In this document: in pieces, positions 1-58,301 of the stretch
Layout: every line of letters starts with the position of its first letter
Numbering within the stretch: the stretch's first letter is position 1
Assembly: GCA_022606425.2 (NCBI GenBank)
Contig: JAHDVF020001254.1
Coordinates: 470,830 to 534,829 of the forward strand
DNA from: Lepidostoma basale
Lineage: Eukaryota > Arthropoda > Insecta > Trichoptera > Lepidostomatidae
Length of the DNA: 64,000 nucleotides
Direction: 5' to 3'
Made by a program: the position numbers and the translations under genes
The notes under the pieces: model-generated
What the model was told of the DNA's origin: nothing
What the model saw: the letters and a program-made list of their open reading frames with translations, nothing else
Database searches by the model: none

Positions 1-317
1 TTCTGATTAACTATTTAAAAAGTAGTCTAAGTCATTTCAATGACCTCTGAATATTTAGTTATTTTGCATCTTAACCACCCTACGTATTTGATCGTACGTG
101 ATACGTTCACTGTGACTGTACCATTCTGCGCTATCCCGCATCACGTACGTGCTTGAGAAAAAGTAATGTACCTGAAATGTACAAACTGTTAGGGAGCGTG
201 TGCCAACAACACTCGAGTACAAGTCTTCATAAATATGATAGTTTTACAAAAGGCAGGCGAAGTGTGCGGCCGAGTATTTGATGTTTCGTAATTTAAAAAA
301 ATTAAATTAATCTCTTT
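1..317. other. Intronic or flanking DNA, nothing recognised
   Basis: AT-rich sequence with no coding signal. The na exon expected next after 1587 is not found between here and the window edge, so this should be intron of na. Confidence 0.4.
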
Positions 318-655
318 TTGTCCTGTCACACCTCCGTGGTGCATAGGGCCTCAAGGAATCTTCTCCACCCGACTCTATCGCATGCCTGATGCTTAACATC
401 GTCCCAAGTGAGACCTGCTGCCTTAACCTCGTCCTGCAGAGTTTTTCTCCAGGTGGCTCTAGGTCTGCCTCGCTTTCTCTTTCCCCCATAGGGGACCAGT
501 CTAGTGCGCCCTGAGCGATGCAGGCTGGGTTCCGTCTCAGAGTGTGACCGATCCACTGCCACTTGCGCCTAGCGACTTGTTCTCTAATTGGCTTTTCGCC
601 TGCCATGGTCCAGAGAACGGCATTTGACACTGTTTGGGGCCAATAGATTTTGAAT
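318..655 (-). pseudogene. Non-LTR retrotransposon 3' fragment (family B)
   Basis: Read on the minus strand, this encodes the C-terminal tail of a LINE reverse-transcriptase polyprotein, with motifs WIGHTLRR, RKRGRPRATWR, LQDEVKAAGLTWDDVKHQ and GWRRFLEAL. The tail is split between two frames, so a frameshift separates its halves. The same tail recurs at 34630-34778, 35880-36200 and, more decayed, near 24768. Only the 3' end is present, as expected for a 5'-truncated LINE copy. The clade is not certain (RTE-like by tail style). Confidence 0.8.
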
Positions 656-839
656 ATTGAGCGAAGGCACCTATTTATAAACACTAAATAAAATTGAGTT
701 TCCACTGCCAATTTAAAGTTGATTTTCTTAAAACCTATGGACCCTAATATTATAAAAAAAATTGTAATCCTCCATTGAAGTGTTCTCAATATTTCGTAAT
801 AAAAAAAAAAGCAAAAAATTACTTCCTTCATCCCAAAAA

Positions 840-17545
<16,706 letters not shown>

Positions 17546-17880
17546 TGCACCAGCTTACGTAAACACTTATCACGTAACAATTAAAACTATATGTACCCAG
17601 CGGGGCGTCCCGCGCTCGCGATCCTTCGGGGAAACACAACACATAATCGCGTCACATTCCCATTATGAAACTATTTTTTAAAATTATATATTATTATCGG
17701 CGTTTAATATTGGAGAGAATCGATGGCCGGAGAGGTTCGGGAGCGCTGTGCGAGGAGAGAGAATTTAAATGTACCTACGCGGAAAATCTGTGGAAAGTGT
17801 GGAAACTTTGTCTCTCTCGCTCCCTTCAGGCTAGCGAGGGGGTCCTAACGCGCGGGCGCAAACGGCACGCGGCAGGTTAC
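17546..17880 (-). promoter_or_regulatory. na: Putative na 5' UTR and promoter region (GC-rich)
   Basis: Directly upstream of the na start codon the composition shifts from AT-rich to GC-rich, with CpG-bearing runs such as ggggcgtcccgcgctcgcg. An open plus-strand frame crosses here but looks like chance. No transcription start can be fixed from sequence alone. Confidence 0.35.
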
Positions 17881-18127
17881 AATTCTCTTGGTATTAGTGC
17901 ATTCATTACAAAGGGGACCAAATGCAAGAATCATATTAACAGTTCATTTATTTAATATTTTAAAATAAAACATAATAAAAATAAACAATTAACACGTCAT
18001 TCGCATTCAAATTTATACGTTGTCACCAAAAGTATTAAATATTATTTCTGAAACAAATAAGTAAAAACTCCATATGAAATTGTTAAAAAAAAGTATGTTT
18101 TCTATGAGTTTTATTGCATTAAATAGA

Positions 18128-18300
18128 CCATTGTGTTGGCCGAAACACTATGATACTTCAACATTATTACTGTTAAAACTTTAAAAGTTTATTGTAATAC
18201 CTGATGATGCCAACATAACCAAAAGTTTATTGTTGGCGAAACAGCTGTCGCGACACTCTCAGTGAATAAAAAGAAAATGTGATATTATATCAGTGTTTTA
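18128..18300 (+). repeat. Hammerhead-bearing repeat, F1 family
   Basis: It shares with 4783-5010 and 33720-33850 the phrase cattgtgttggccgaaacac and the outer aacattatt. It carries one hammerhead motif (18191-18255) in an arm less palindromic than the 4783 copy. Confidence 0.65.
18191..18255 (+). ncRNA. Hammerhead ribozyme motif with canonical core (F1)
   Basis: CTGATGA lies at 18201-18207, stem II GCCAACA (18209-18215) pairs with TGTTGGC (18231-18237), GAAA is at 18238-18241, and stem III ACA-gc-TGT leads into cleavage triplet GTC ending at 18249. Stem I is TGT/ACA plus an inner part with one A-C mismatch and an AA bulge. All core bases match the hammerhead consensus. One extra base separates A9 from stem II. 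Activity is untested. Confidence 0.65.
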
Positions 18301-18329
18301 AATTTTAACAGTAATAGTTTTATTAGATT

Positions 18330-18425
18330 TTATGCGAATGACATGTATCGCCTTAAACATGCCATTCAAACATGTCATTCTCATAAAATATAATAAAACT
18401 TCTAGAAAACAGGAGTTTTAATTCG
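18330..18425 (+). repeat. F3 foldback repeat fragment
   Basis: It carries gacatgtatcgcc on one side and acatgtcattctcataaaa then cttctagaaaac on the other, the arms of the F3 family. The ribozyme core is not intact. Confidence 0.6.
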
Positions 18426-18429
18426 TTAA

Positions 18430-19515
18430 TTATTTAACAGTATTATAGTATTTTTTTGGACATTCATGGCCACTTCTGAGAATATTATAAATGAATGAAT
18501 CAAAAGAGATATATACTCGTATACATTTAAATTATATAAAGGTTTTATAATTTGTCCCACAGGCTTATTAGTTTTGTGACCTGTTTGACCTGATACTTGA
18601 TGATGAGACGGATGAACACACGATTAAAAATATAATTAATCATCTTGCATGTTATTTTTTTAGATCCGTTTATGGTCCACCACAGTTTTCATTGCTGAAT
18701 TTGTCAGTTTTGCAACCATAATAAATATATAATCCATTGGCTAACATTATTAATAAGCGCTTCTAACGCCAATATGTCATGATAAAATAGTAATTAAATT
18801 ATTCCAATATCTATAGAGTGAATTTTAGAAACATCATACGTAAAAATTTAATCGGAAGAGATCAGTCGGACAACGTCCGAATACGAAAGGACCCTCGAAG
18901 ATGAGATCAGTAAATCTCCGGATATCTATAGATCGACTGTATCTCGAATGGTATCATAATAGTCAATCGTTCCACGAATGACCACGCCGAGACGTATCAT
19001 ATACGAGTATAATGAGGAAAATGTGCGTCATTAATTTACTTGATTTATTCCTAAAAAATCATTATAAGTTAATTTTGAATAAATAAAAATCATCATAAGT
19101 TAATTTTAAACAATGCTAGATATAAAATCAGAAAGTATAAATCAAAAATATTGTAAATATTATTGTATATTTAAACTATATTAATTGATTCACTGATTTT
19201 ATTTTAGTATTGGAACCCAAAAGCAAACAAAATGAGAATTTTCTCATTGTTAAGAGAATATTGAGTTCTCCTTTACTTTTCACAAAATATATATTTTTTT
19301 AATTATGACTGTGCACTGGTTTATTTTTTTTATGAAAATTGTGTAACTTTCTAAATATTTTGAAAAAAGACAGTATGGGTTTTGAAAATAGTCGACAAAG
19401 GGCGTGTTAGTTTTAGAGTACATCGCTAGTAAGTTGTGTAGTTTTATGAATGCTGAAAAATTGAGAAGTACTCGAGTGTAGTGAATGTGTCCGTTTACAA
19501 GTACCCATAGATATA
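18430..19515. other. Intergenic AT-rich DNA, nothing recognised
   Basis: No coding or repeat signature beyond short imperfect duplications (catcataagttaatttt near 19065-19110). Confidence 0.35.
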
Positions 19516-19517
19516 TA

Positions 19518-19689
19518 TATATTATTATTATTAGTTATTACATATTATTATATACATAGTTATTATTGTTATTACATATATATATTATTATTATACATTA
19601 TTACATATTACATATATATAGATATAGAGATATATATATACATATATTATATATATACATATTATTATTATTATTATTACATATATATA

Positions 19690-19721
<32 letters not shown>

Positions 19722-19729
19722 TACATTTA

Positions 19730-19761
<32 letters not shown>

Positions 19762-19814
19762 TATTATTATATATTACATACATACATACATATATTATTA
19801 TTACATATTATTAT

Positions 19815-19856
<42 letters not shown>

Positions 19857-19857
19857 A

Positions 19858-19928
<71 letters not shown>

Positions 19929-19936
19929 ATATATAT
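19518..19936. repeat. AT/ATT microsatellite
   Basis: A long compound run of AT and ATT repeats, with a short gagagaaagagat interruption at about 19850. Open frames across it are artefacts. Confidence 0.95.
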
Positions 19937-20387
19937 GGCCGAGGCATTAGAATTTCGAATTTCTTTCTATAGCTCCGTTCTAATTTCGTTTCTATAGCTC
20001 CAAATGATATATTATAAATAACCAGAGTTGAACCTGTTTCAAGTGGGGGGGACCTGACACGGCACCGGAAGAAGAAGAAGATAGTAAAAATGATAGAACG
20101 ATGATAGTAGCGATTTAAAATAATTTATCAATTAAAATTTTCCACACACCCAATAATATTTAAGCTTTGATTAAAATTATATGCGCGCGTATTTCATTTA
20201 TAAACCTATGTACGTATCTCATATTTTTCGAAGATATTATAATATAATATAGCATCTCCATCATTAATTTCAGTCTTATCCTGATGATGGAAACTGTTGT
20301 GATTTTCGAGACTTCCGTTGTAAAATAACAATGGCGAGGGATTCATCCAGGATTCAAGAAATAATTAAATCAATTTAAAAAACTAAC

Positions 20388-20600
20388 TAGTTAACCATCA
20401 CGCCGTCTCCCCAAAAGGGTAGGCAGAAAGAATGGACTGTCACACTTTAACCGATGCGGCACTCCATCCTTCTCTTTTCGCCCCGCGGGAGACGCGATAT
20501 GATGGGTTGCGAACCTCATCGCCACCAATAGGCATCTACCGCACACACTTCGATCTTCCAACATCCACAAAATAAATTTAAAACAAATAATACAAAATAC
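20388..20600 (-). repeat. LINE family A 3' tail variant
   Basis: It begins ccatcacgccgtctcccc and continues with the same variant block (accgatgcggcactccatcc) as the copy at 8894-9060, so both derive from one subfamily. Confidence 0.65.
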
Positions 20601-21452
20601 GATGATGTTAAATAAAACAACAAAATAAAAATAATTTAACACAAAGTGTTCTTTTTAGATGGTGCACATATTGTCTTTTTAATTTATGTTCCACGTATCC
20701 AGAGTTTTTTTTAAATAAGCAGTAATAAGGCACTTAAAACAAACAAACACCAGCATAAAATAATATTGAAGAAATTATTCAAATTATCATTGGAACAAAA
20801 GAAAAATAAAATTTTACACCTGTCAAAATTCTTTATATAAACGAAAAAACTTGTATAATTTTAACATCAAAACAGTACAAACGTATTGCGTGTCACAATC
20901 AACTATTATAAAGTGCGGCAACAATCAAATTGACCGAAACAATTCACTTATTCACGAAATATCTCCAAATTTACGGGAGCACCACATGAACAAAACCAAA
21001 TTTTTAAAATCAGAACTAGTATATCAAATTTAACATATATATTTTTTGAACAAATGCTTACAAAGAAGAGCTATCTGATAATCCATATTTTTTTAAGCAA
21101 TAACTATGTTATACGATAGGGTAAAAGTGGGATAAATGCCACACTTTTTGAAAAATATGATTTTTCGACAAACTTATGAATTAAACTATCTGATACTTAT
21201 GTGACGTTTAGTTTACCTATTTTTTAATATTGTTCATGTGTAAAAAGTAAAGTATTTATGGTATTTTTTTTGTAAGAAATTATTTTCGAAACCCCTATGA
21301 ATGAGGATAGATGCCTACTCTATGGGATGGTTATTTTGACTGGTGGGATAGTTGCCTTATGAAATCAATCAAAACAATATTTTTAATGTATTATTTTATT
21401 TTGTCACAATTATGTCACAATCATTTTTGGCCCTTAAAACTAACCTTATAAT

Positions 21453-21959
21453 TCAGTTTAGCAATTTTATACCTAATATTTTATACGAAAGTTTTTTTTT
21501 CATTTGCAAAAGTTTAGCCCGTCTACATTGATTACAGATATTCCCGTACAAAGTGCAACTCTTGAATCCACTTCGTGCACATAATACGAGTACATTGGAG
21601 CCAATCCACCTTAGATTTAGTTTTCCGGTAATTTTCAAAACATTCCACGCATTCATGGTCACTTTCTTCATCTTCATCACTATCTTCTGAAACTACTCCA
21701 GGTCTTTTTTTGACAGTAATGAAGTTATCCGCACTTCAGATAAGGTACGTTGTTTGCTATTTTTGCTTAACAAGCGTGGGTTGGCTTTACCTTTAACTTT
21801 ATATTCCTTTGCAGAAATATTTTCTTTAGTGGTCAGTAGGTGCTGCAGCCGATTGCTTGCCTCTCTTGTATAATGGCATATAGCGTTTTTAAGAACATTT
21901 TCGGTCCATATGGCTCTTGGTCTTGCTCTTCCAATTTTTTGTACGTATTTGCGTGGCAT
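21453..21959 (-). pseudogene. Remnant pogo-like transposase (psq-type HTH start and zinc-binding tail, no DDE core)
   Basis: The product would begin MPRKYVQKIGRARPRAIWTE, matching the N-terminal psq helix-turn-helix start of pogo/CENP-B-like transposases. It jumps to a tail ending with an acidic stretch (SEDSDEDEES) and a Cys-rich motif (CVECFE, CTKWIQE, CNQCRRAK) of the type found at the C terminus of many pogo-like transposases. A stop lies between the two halves. The catalytic DDE domain is deleted. A plausible 3' splice site (tttttatttccag) lies just before the ATG. Confidence 0.65.
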
Positions 21960-22070
21960 TGCTGGAAATAAAAATGCTGAATTAGTATGGGATAGAAGCC
22001 CCTTAGGGCAACTATACTCACGAGGACTGGGGCATCTATCCTTTTTGGAGGGGATAGACGCCTTTAAATA

Positions 22071-23358
22071 TTAGGTCCTTACATATAAAATTGGCATTTG
22101 TATGGGAGGAACATAAAGTTGATTTTTTTTTAATATAATATATTTATTTAATCAAAGTATGTACTATTGCTATCTATGCACTTTTGCCATCTCATAGGTA
22201 GTTCATCGATCCCTTTACTAAAAAAAACATTCGGACGGGAATCAATAAAATCTTTGAAGTCGGTTTGGACTGCCCCATCGGAGTTGAATTTTTTTCCCTT
22301 GCAAGAAGTTATCCAAATTTCGAAAAAAATAGTAATCTGTTGGGGCAAGGTCCGGAGAGTACGGTGGATGTCTTAGACATTCCAATTGAAGCTCTTCTAA
22401 TTTGGTAGCCGTCTGTTGTGCAGTGTGTGGTCTAGCGTTATCATGAAGCAACAGTGGCCTAGAGCGATTAACCAGCCTCGGTTGTTTAGCAGCTAGCTTT
22501 TCCATCATGGTTTGCAGTTGCTGACAATAAACATCTGCCGTAATCGTCTGGCCAGATTTAAGAAAGCTGTAGTGAACGATACCAGCACTAGTCCACCAAA
22601 CGCTCACAAGTAACTTTTTTGGAGTCAATTTTCGCTTGGGGCATGGTTTGGCTGGTTCGGCAGGGTTCAGCCATTGCGATGAGCGCTTCCGATTATCATA
22701 CAGGATCCACTTTTCATCACAGGTAATGATTCGATTCAAAATCCCTTCATTGTTGTGCCGGTTGAGTAATGCAACGCAGCAGTCAACGCGCGTTTGTTGA
22801 TTTGCTTCACTCAATTCGTGAGGTACCCACCTTTCAACCTTTTTCACCTTCCCAATTTGCTTCAAGTGGATAAAAACAGTTTTATCACTAACACCGCAGC
22901 CTGCAGCTAACTCGGACATGGTTTGCGATGGATCCGCTTCCACAATAGCCTTCAATTCGTCATTATCAATTTTGGTCTCCGGCCGTCCACGGGGCTTGTT
23001 CTGCAGGTCGAAATTTCCAGAACGAAAACGTTGGAACCAAAAACGCACGGTGTTTGCTTTTGCAGCACCGTCGCCATACACATCATGAATCCTTCGAGCC
23101 GTTTCTGCAGCACTGGTGCCACGGTGGAGTTCGTACTCGTAAATAACGCGATATTTCAAGTTTTCCATTTTGTAAACTTAGTGACGCAAAGAAAAAAAAC
23201 AATTGAGGAAAAAAATAATGAATTATAATTTTCGAAACACAAAATACTTGAGTAAATAGCTGTATAAATTTGGATTTGGAATTCCTAACCAAAGAGAAGA
23301 TATTTGAGATCAAAGTTGTCAGTACGGCAAAACGCCAATTTCATATGTAAGGACCTAA
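22071..23358 (-). mobile_element. Mariner element, nearly intact, nested in the pogo-like element
   Basis: It is 1,288 bp with TA duplications at 22069-22070 and 23359-23360. Inverted ends start TTAGGTCCTTACATAT and diverge at only a few positions. It has one transposase gene on the minus strand. Length, ends and target site fit the mariner family (DD34D). Confidence 0.93.
22148..23168 (-). pseudogene. Mariner transposase (DD34D) with one frameshift
   Basis: This transposase catalyses cut-and-paste movement of its own element at TA sites. It starts MENLKYRVIYEYELHRGTSA, with a helix-turn-helix N-terminal half. The catalytic triad is visible as CDEKW, LHDNARPHT and SPDLAPTDYYFF, with 34 residues between the second and third aspartates. 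The 308-codon frame shifts near 22290, in a run of seven A. Past it, the other frame continues FNSDGAVQTDF to the expected end at TYFD, giving a normal length of about 340 residues. A single base in a homopolymer therefore separates it from an open frame; this could be real decay or a sequencing error. Confidence 0.9.
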
Positions 23359-23839
23359 TATATAAAATAAGTTAACTGAGAAAAATACTAAATCACGGTA
23401 CAATCTTTGCATTTAGTGTATACATTGATCGTAAACATAAAAATATTATCACTTACCTCATACGCTCAAAAGTTCCGAGCGAAATAATAAAGTAGGAAAT
23501 CGAAATCCAGCAATCGTTCGCGCGTAATCACCTATTTAACAAGTTCCTCACTCACACGACCGTCACAACGCGATGCACTGGGCACCCTGGCGGAGAGTGG
23601 GGTAGAGCTTTGTTATAAAGTCAAAATCGGTAGTGTAATAGTTATGCATGTCTCGATATGATAATCGTGGCATCTATCCCCCTGCGGCGTCTATCCCACT
23701 TTTACCCTATGCATAAAGATATCTTTGCATTATAATTTTTTTTTTTCAAAAACTATCCAGCCTACTAAATAAAACAACTTTTCTATACAGCTGAAAAAAC
23801 AACTGATCAAGTATTTTTTTTTTTCTAAATTCAAATATT

Positions 23840-24190
23840 CTGCCATGGAAAGAGGCCATGAGGCCTTGAGGGACAGATTTAGAAACGAATTTATTCGTCA
23901 ATAAACCAAGGTGACTGAGGTGGCTCTGAGGATGGGCTGGCTGAAGTGGCGATGGGCTGGCCATATCTGTCGGAGAACCGACCGGCCGATGGGGGAGACG
24001 GGTTCTGGAGTGGAGACCGCATCCAGGATTCAGCAGAGTTGGACGTCCCGCTGCCCGATGGACTGACGATCTAAAGAGGATTGCTGGACATAGATGGATG
24101 GGAGCTGCAATGTATAGAGGGCGGTGGCGTGCTTTAGGAGAGGCCTACATTCAGCAGTGGATGACAGACGGCTGATGATGATGATGATGA
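23840..24190 (+). pseudogene. LINE family D 3' fragment with GAT tail
   Basis: The plus strand reads RGHEALRDRFRNEFIRQ, TKVTEVALRMGWLKWRWAGH and, near the end, VDDRRLMMMMM, encoded by a tandem gatgatgat tail. Frames are broken. Confidence 0.75.
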
Positions 24191-24374
24191 TCGATTGAAG
24201 TTCTAATGCGATTTCAGGCAATGTCAGCGGTTTTAAAGCGTGGGATAATATGTAATATTTTCTCGTCTCTAAATATTGTTAACTTAGGCATAGGTCAGTA
24301 CTTTTTATTTGGAATACTAAAAATTAACTGACCGTTCAAATGCATTCGATGTTATTATTATTTATTTTTTTGAA

Positions 24375-24612
24375 TTGCTCTTAACATCATTACAGTTCAA
24401 CCCAAATCGATATAAATGGTATAGATATTATGTTGATTCTCGTGATATGTGATAGGTAGCTAATCTATCGCCATTTTATTGTCACATGAATTCTAACCAA
24501 AAACATTGTGTCAACCACAGTGCCATTGCCGGGAATCGAACCCGGGACCTTCGGGGTGGCAGTCAATGCACTTACGAAGGTCGTCAATGTGGACACATCT
24601 ATCAATAAGAAT
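24375..24612 (-). repeat. tRNA-derived SINE
   Basis: The minus strand has a perfect pol III B box (GGTTCGATTCC) and a downstream body with acaataaaatggcgata that is shared with 50577-50850. The A-box side is diverged. It is a short retroposon, not a functional tRNA gene. Confidence 0.7.
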
Positions 24613-24767
24613 GCTTCGAACCTTCTGGATAGAGTTGGTTGGCATCTTTGTAGTCATGAAAACGGGTAGAGATATCCTCCAATAGTTAAAGTCGAGATGA
24701 TGGTGTATAATGATAAAAATAACTATAATACAACTCAAATAATTGAACGGGATTCTAATGGTTGGTG

Positions 24768-25030
24768 TGGGTTATATCTCAAGGAACCTTCTCCACCCGA
24801 CTCCATCGTACGCCTGGTGCCTAATAAAACTCCACTGGCTCCTGTTCCTCTGCAATCTCCATGTCTTACTAGTTTCTCCCATTCCTCTTCCACGCAGTCC
24901 GCCCATATTTTTCTTGGTCTGCCTCTGGTGGGTTTCTCGGTCGACGATCTTGCCGGAAGTCACTGTCTTGTGTCGTACATCCGCTCCTTTGAGAGGGTGT
25001 CGGGCTCCTCGCTGGGGGAGAGGGAGTATA
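24768..25030 (-). pseudogene. LINE fragment, family B-related
   Basis: The minus strand includes RHQAYDGVGWRRFLEI and MGGLRGRGMGETSKTW, decayed forms of a LINE C-terminal tail. Confidence 0.6.
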
Positions 25031-25204
25031 AATAAATATTTTTGTGTTACATTAAAATGATGTTCCCTGTGTTCCAACTCTTAGTTTACATGACCAGTGA
25101 TTTACTTTTTTTCATTTCCTTAGGATTTTTTTTCTTTTATCATTCCACCATTTCTCTCCAATCCCACACTCTGTCACACCCTCACCAATATTTGTCCGAA
25201 AATT

Positions 25205-25325
25205 TTGTATCTTCTTCTACTTCAAATGCCCTGTCGGGTCCCCTCAACGTTGGCGATCACCTCGGCGAACCTGTCCCTGTCCTGCGCCGCTCGGAACAGC
25301 TCCTCAAAAATTTGTATGATAGGCC
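25205..25325 (-). repeat. LINE 3' fragment (family E)
   Basis: The minus strand encodes AAQDRDRFAEVIANVEGT. The same motif occurs at 41575-41850 and 47695-47870. Confidence 0.6.
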
Positions 25326-25789
25326 ATAAAATCGTGAATCCTATTTTGCTCTGTTTCGTGAGATTGGGACATAGAAGTGGATAAAAATTAAAGTAGATTA
25401 AATATGGCCTGGATACCCTTTTAATTTATTTTCTGGAATGGTGTATTCCCCAGTTAACTTAAGTTCCGCGTGGACGGGGGGCTGGCCTAGGGATTTTATG
25501 AGTGAAGCTGATGAAGCTGAGCTTCGGATAAGCGGTGGATAACCTTCTATGGTCTGCCTCTTGGTTTCTTTTCACGCGGCACCCATCTCAACATAATATT
25601 CTGTATATTAATTATCCCATGGTTTCCTGTATCTGTATATTAATTAACAATATTAATAATCGTGTTTATATTGAAAAACAGTCTGCGAAAAATGAATTTG
25701 TAATCAGCGTGACATTCTATTAAATGTATTGTGTCATTTCAAGTAAAGTTTTTTTTTTTTTAAGTATATTACATAACTAGAATTGATCT

Positions 25790-26040
25790 GCGATCAGATA
25801 GTGTGTACCCCAAATCAGCCTCAAGTAGAGTAGCAGCAATCCCGGCGGGAACAAAGACTAGGCAGTGGCAGTGGGCGGTGCAACAGACCTCTCCTTCGTA
25901 TCGACCGCGCGCGAGGCACCCCCCGGGACGCGCAGGAGCCAGGCGGACTGAAACGGTCGCCTCATTCGCGAAAACTCCGCTCCCCTACATGGTTGTGAGC
26001 GTCGTGCGCCGGTCGAACAGACCGACTGGCTAAATCATAA
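25790..26040 (+). promoter_or_regulatory. Putative promoter or 5' UTR exon of the membrane-protein gene
   Basis: A GC-rich island (cgaccgcgcgcgaggcaccc and similar) lies about 650 bp upstream of the first coding exon of the plus-strand gene. A GTGAGC sequence at about 25996 could be a donor joining to the acceptor at 26659. There is no conserved protein in it. Confidence 0.35.
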
Positions 26041-26284
26041 ACTTCACAGTTCATATTTTGTTATGAACCTTCTATTCTCGCACGCCGGAAAGGAAAACAG
26101 AATAAACCACCCCGTGTGCTCTGCTCGAATATTGTTTACACTGTCCACAAATTTCTGGCAAACAATGGCCTACTGATATTTACATAGTGTGAATTAAATA
26201 AAACTAGCAACACAAAGGTGACATATTCTTTATCTTTAAAATGATTTATAAATGTTTTTTGTTACGGCTTTATTAATCACACAG

Positions 26285-26580
26285 CTTCTTCAACTATTTC
26301 CTCTCCTATTGGAGGTTGGACAACGTCATGGTTTTTTCTACCGTTGATGCATAAGTTTTAAACAGGGATGTTGTGCTTTAACTGAACCATTCTCTAAAAT
26401 ATCCTAGCCAGGAGATTTCGTTTTCTATTCATTCTACCTTGGATAATCAGTTGCAGTACTGTGTATATATCTTTTCTCATAATGTGCCCAAAATATCCAG
26501 TTTCCTGCGCTTTATGGTATTGTCCATTATTTTCCTTTCTTCATTCGCTGCAGAAGTTCCTCGTTTGTGCCCTTCCTGTG
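26285..26580 (-). pseudogene. LINE fragment (family E)
   Basis: The minus strand encodes HIMRKDIYTVLQLIIQGRMN and RKRNLLARIFW, typical of a LINE C-terminal domain. It sits between the putative promoter and coding exon 1. Confidence 0.65.
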
Positions 26581-26684
26581 CATGATATTTTAAAATCACA
26601 CAGCGAATTTATTTTGCGAAAATTATTCAGCCTTGATTAACTTTGTATTTATATTGCAGAAGGGCCGTCTTAAACCTGTTTAAA

Positions 26685-56942
<30,258 letters not shown>

Positions 56943-57131
56943 TACGAGAGCTCCCGAGACACAATGCTTTAAGCTATATGGCCAAAATGGTTTATAATAC
57001 CATTAGTATACAATGTTACAACAGATTACAAAGCTATTAAATGTTTAGTAATGTAATTAAGCTATAGAAATGCTTTAAGAATTTACATATATTTTATAGG
57101 TTAAGCGTACAAATGTTTTTCTAAAATTCAA

Positions 57132-57137
57132 AATAAA
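57132..57137 (+). terminator. Putative polyadenylation signal AATAAA
   Basis: AATAAA lies 190 bp after the stop codon, with an alternative ATTAAA near 57037. Further signals occur downstream in this AT-rich DNA, so the true site is uncertain. Confidence 0.4.
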
Positions 57138-57139
57138 TA

Positions 57140-57725
57140 ACCATTTTATCTTATGACTTTGGAAGTTACAAAAATCGGTATTATTTACAAATATCGAAAT
57201 GTTCATGTTGCTGAATACAAAGAGAGAATAATTGTTCTTATTCCCAGCAGTGATCCAAATTAAAAGATTTTAATTTCAGCGAGAGTGTAAAATGTAAAGT
57301 ATTGTAATTTTTTTAGACTTAGTGTTTTTAAGGTAACTTGGGTGAATTTACATCTATATGTATCGTAAGAGTGAAAATATTGATTTGAATATAAATGTGT
57401 CATTTGAATTTTTGACTTAAAAGATTAATTGGAAGCATTTGTGAATGAGAATTATGGTGAAGATTAGTTATACAGAATGAAATTGTGGAAATTTGTGTCT
57501 TTGTTTGGAAATGTTCAAGGCAATGGGTATTAAGAGTATAATATTGTTGTATAGGTACTGCCAATATTGTAATCACAAGCAGGTAATGTTGACTTCTTTG
57601 TGAAATTCTGAGTGCCCTGTAATAGATGTAGCTCATCATAACAATGTCTCACTGTACATTTATCATATACAGATTTAGTATAAATGCATGTTTTAAATAC
57701 TATATTATTACTCCTTTTTTTAATT
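57140..57725. other. Downstream of the membrane-protein gene, possible 3' UTR
   Basis: AT-rich without other features. It may be longer 3' UTR. Confidence 0.3.
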
Positions 57726-57727
57726 CT

Positions 57728-58301
57728 GCGTGGTCTGTCCGTAAAATGAGGTTTCCAAGGTGCTGCGGTCGCGGAGAATGATTTTTCTTTCTTTCTCCAA
57801 ATTCCCACCACGCTGCACTCTCTGCAATGCTTAGTCTCGGCATGGCTGCAGACGCGATTGTGAATTACGTACTGTAATTCGTTTGTGTGCAAAGAATAGT
57901 ACACAAATGGAGCAGAGAATTTAAAAACAGATGCACAGACGCCCATGATAAAGAGGATGCCCATCGGTTTCAGACGAAACAATTGCCAAATAGGAAAAAC
58001 CAATTAGGGAGTTCTGTGACACGATTCTTGATGTCAGAAATTGACAAAATTTTAGCATAACATTTTTGGGACCCAACAAAGTCTGCTCAAGGTGGGTCCC
58101 AAAAATACCCACCGAAAAGAGTTCTATGGCACAGGTACAAAAAAGATGGTTCACCGCATGCAAAAATGCAGCGATCGCAATGGTGATTATGTAGAAAAAT
58201 AGGAAAAAGTCCAAGCTTTCCAAAAATGTATGTGTTAGTGGAAATAAACATGTTTTACCCTATGAAAAATTAATGGAGACCTTATTTTACGGATAACCCT
58301 C
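57728..58301. mobile_element. Element with inverted ends and membrane-like open frames
   Basis: The left end tccgtaaaatgaggtttcc and the right end in reverse complement, tccgtaaaataaggtctcc, match at most positions over about 29 bp. Two minus-strand frames inside (57921-58223 and 57530-58003) include SLDFFLFFYIITIAIAAFLH, a hydrophobic run, but no family is recognised. Confidence 0.5.

Larger units (their letters stand above)
21119..23707 (-). mobile_element. Pogo-like element, internally deleted, with a nested mariner
   Basis: It is bounded by TA duplications at 21117-21118 and 23708-23709, with inverted ends GGGTAAAAGTGGGATA. Without the 1.29-kb mariner at 22071-23358 it is about 1.3 kb. 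The minus strand retains the two ends of a transposase gene but lacks the DDE core. Several copies of a GGATAGATGCC-type motif lie near both ends, like transposase-binding subterminal repeats. Confidence 0.75.

Noticed and set aside
17665..17955. 96-codon plus-strand frame near the na promoter
   Set aside because: No recognisable domain, and it sits in the GC-rich upstream block, where chance open frames are expected.
19566..19997. 143-codon Tyr/Ile-rich frame
   Set aside because: It is a translation of the AT/ATT microsatellite.
20281..20325. Possible hammerhead (CTGATGATGGAA)
   Set aside because: CTGATGA and a GGAA/TTCC stem are present, but no GAAA follows the stem, so the core is incomplete.
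24515..24600. Genuine tRNA gene
   Set aside because: The B box is perfect, but the rest does not fold as a tRNA, and a retroposon body shared with 50577 follows.
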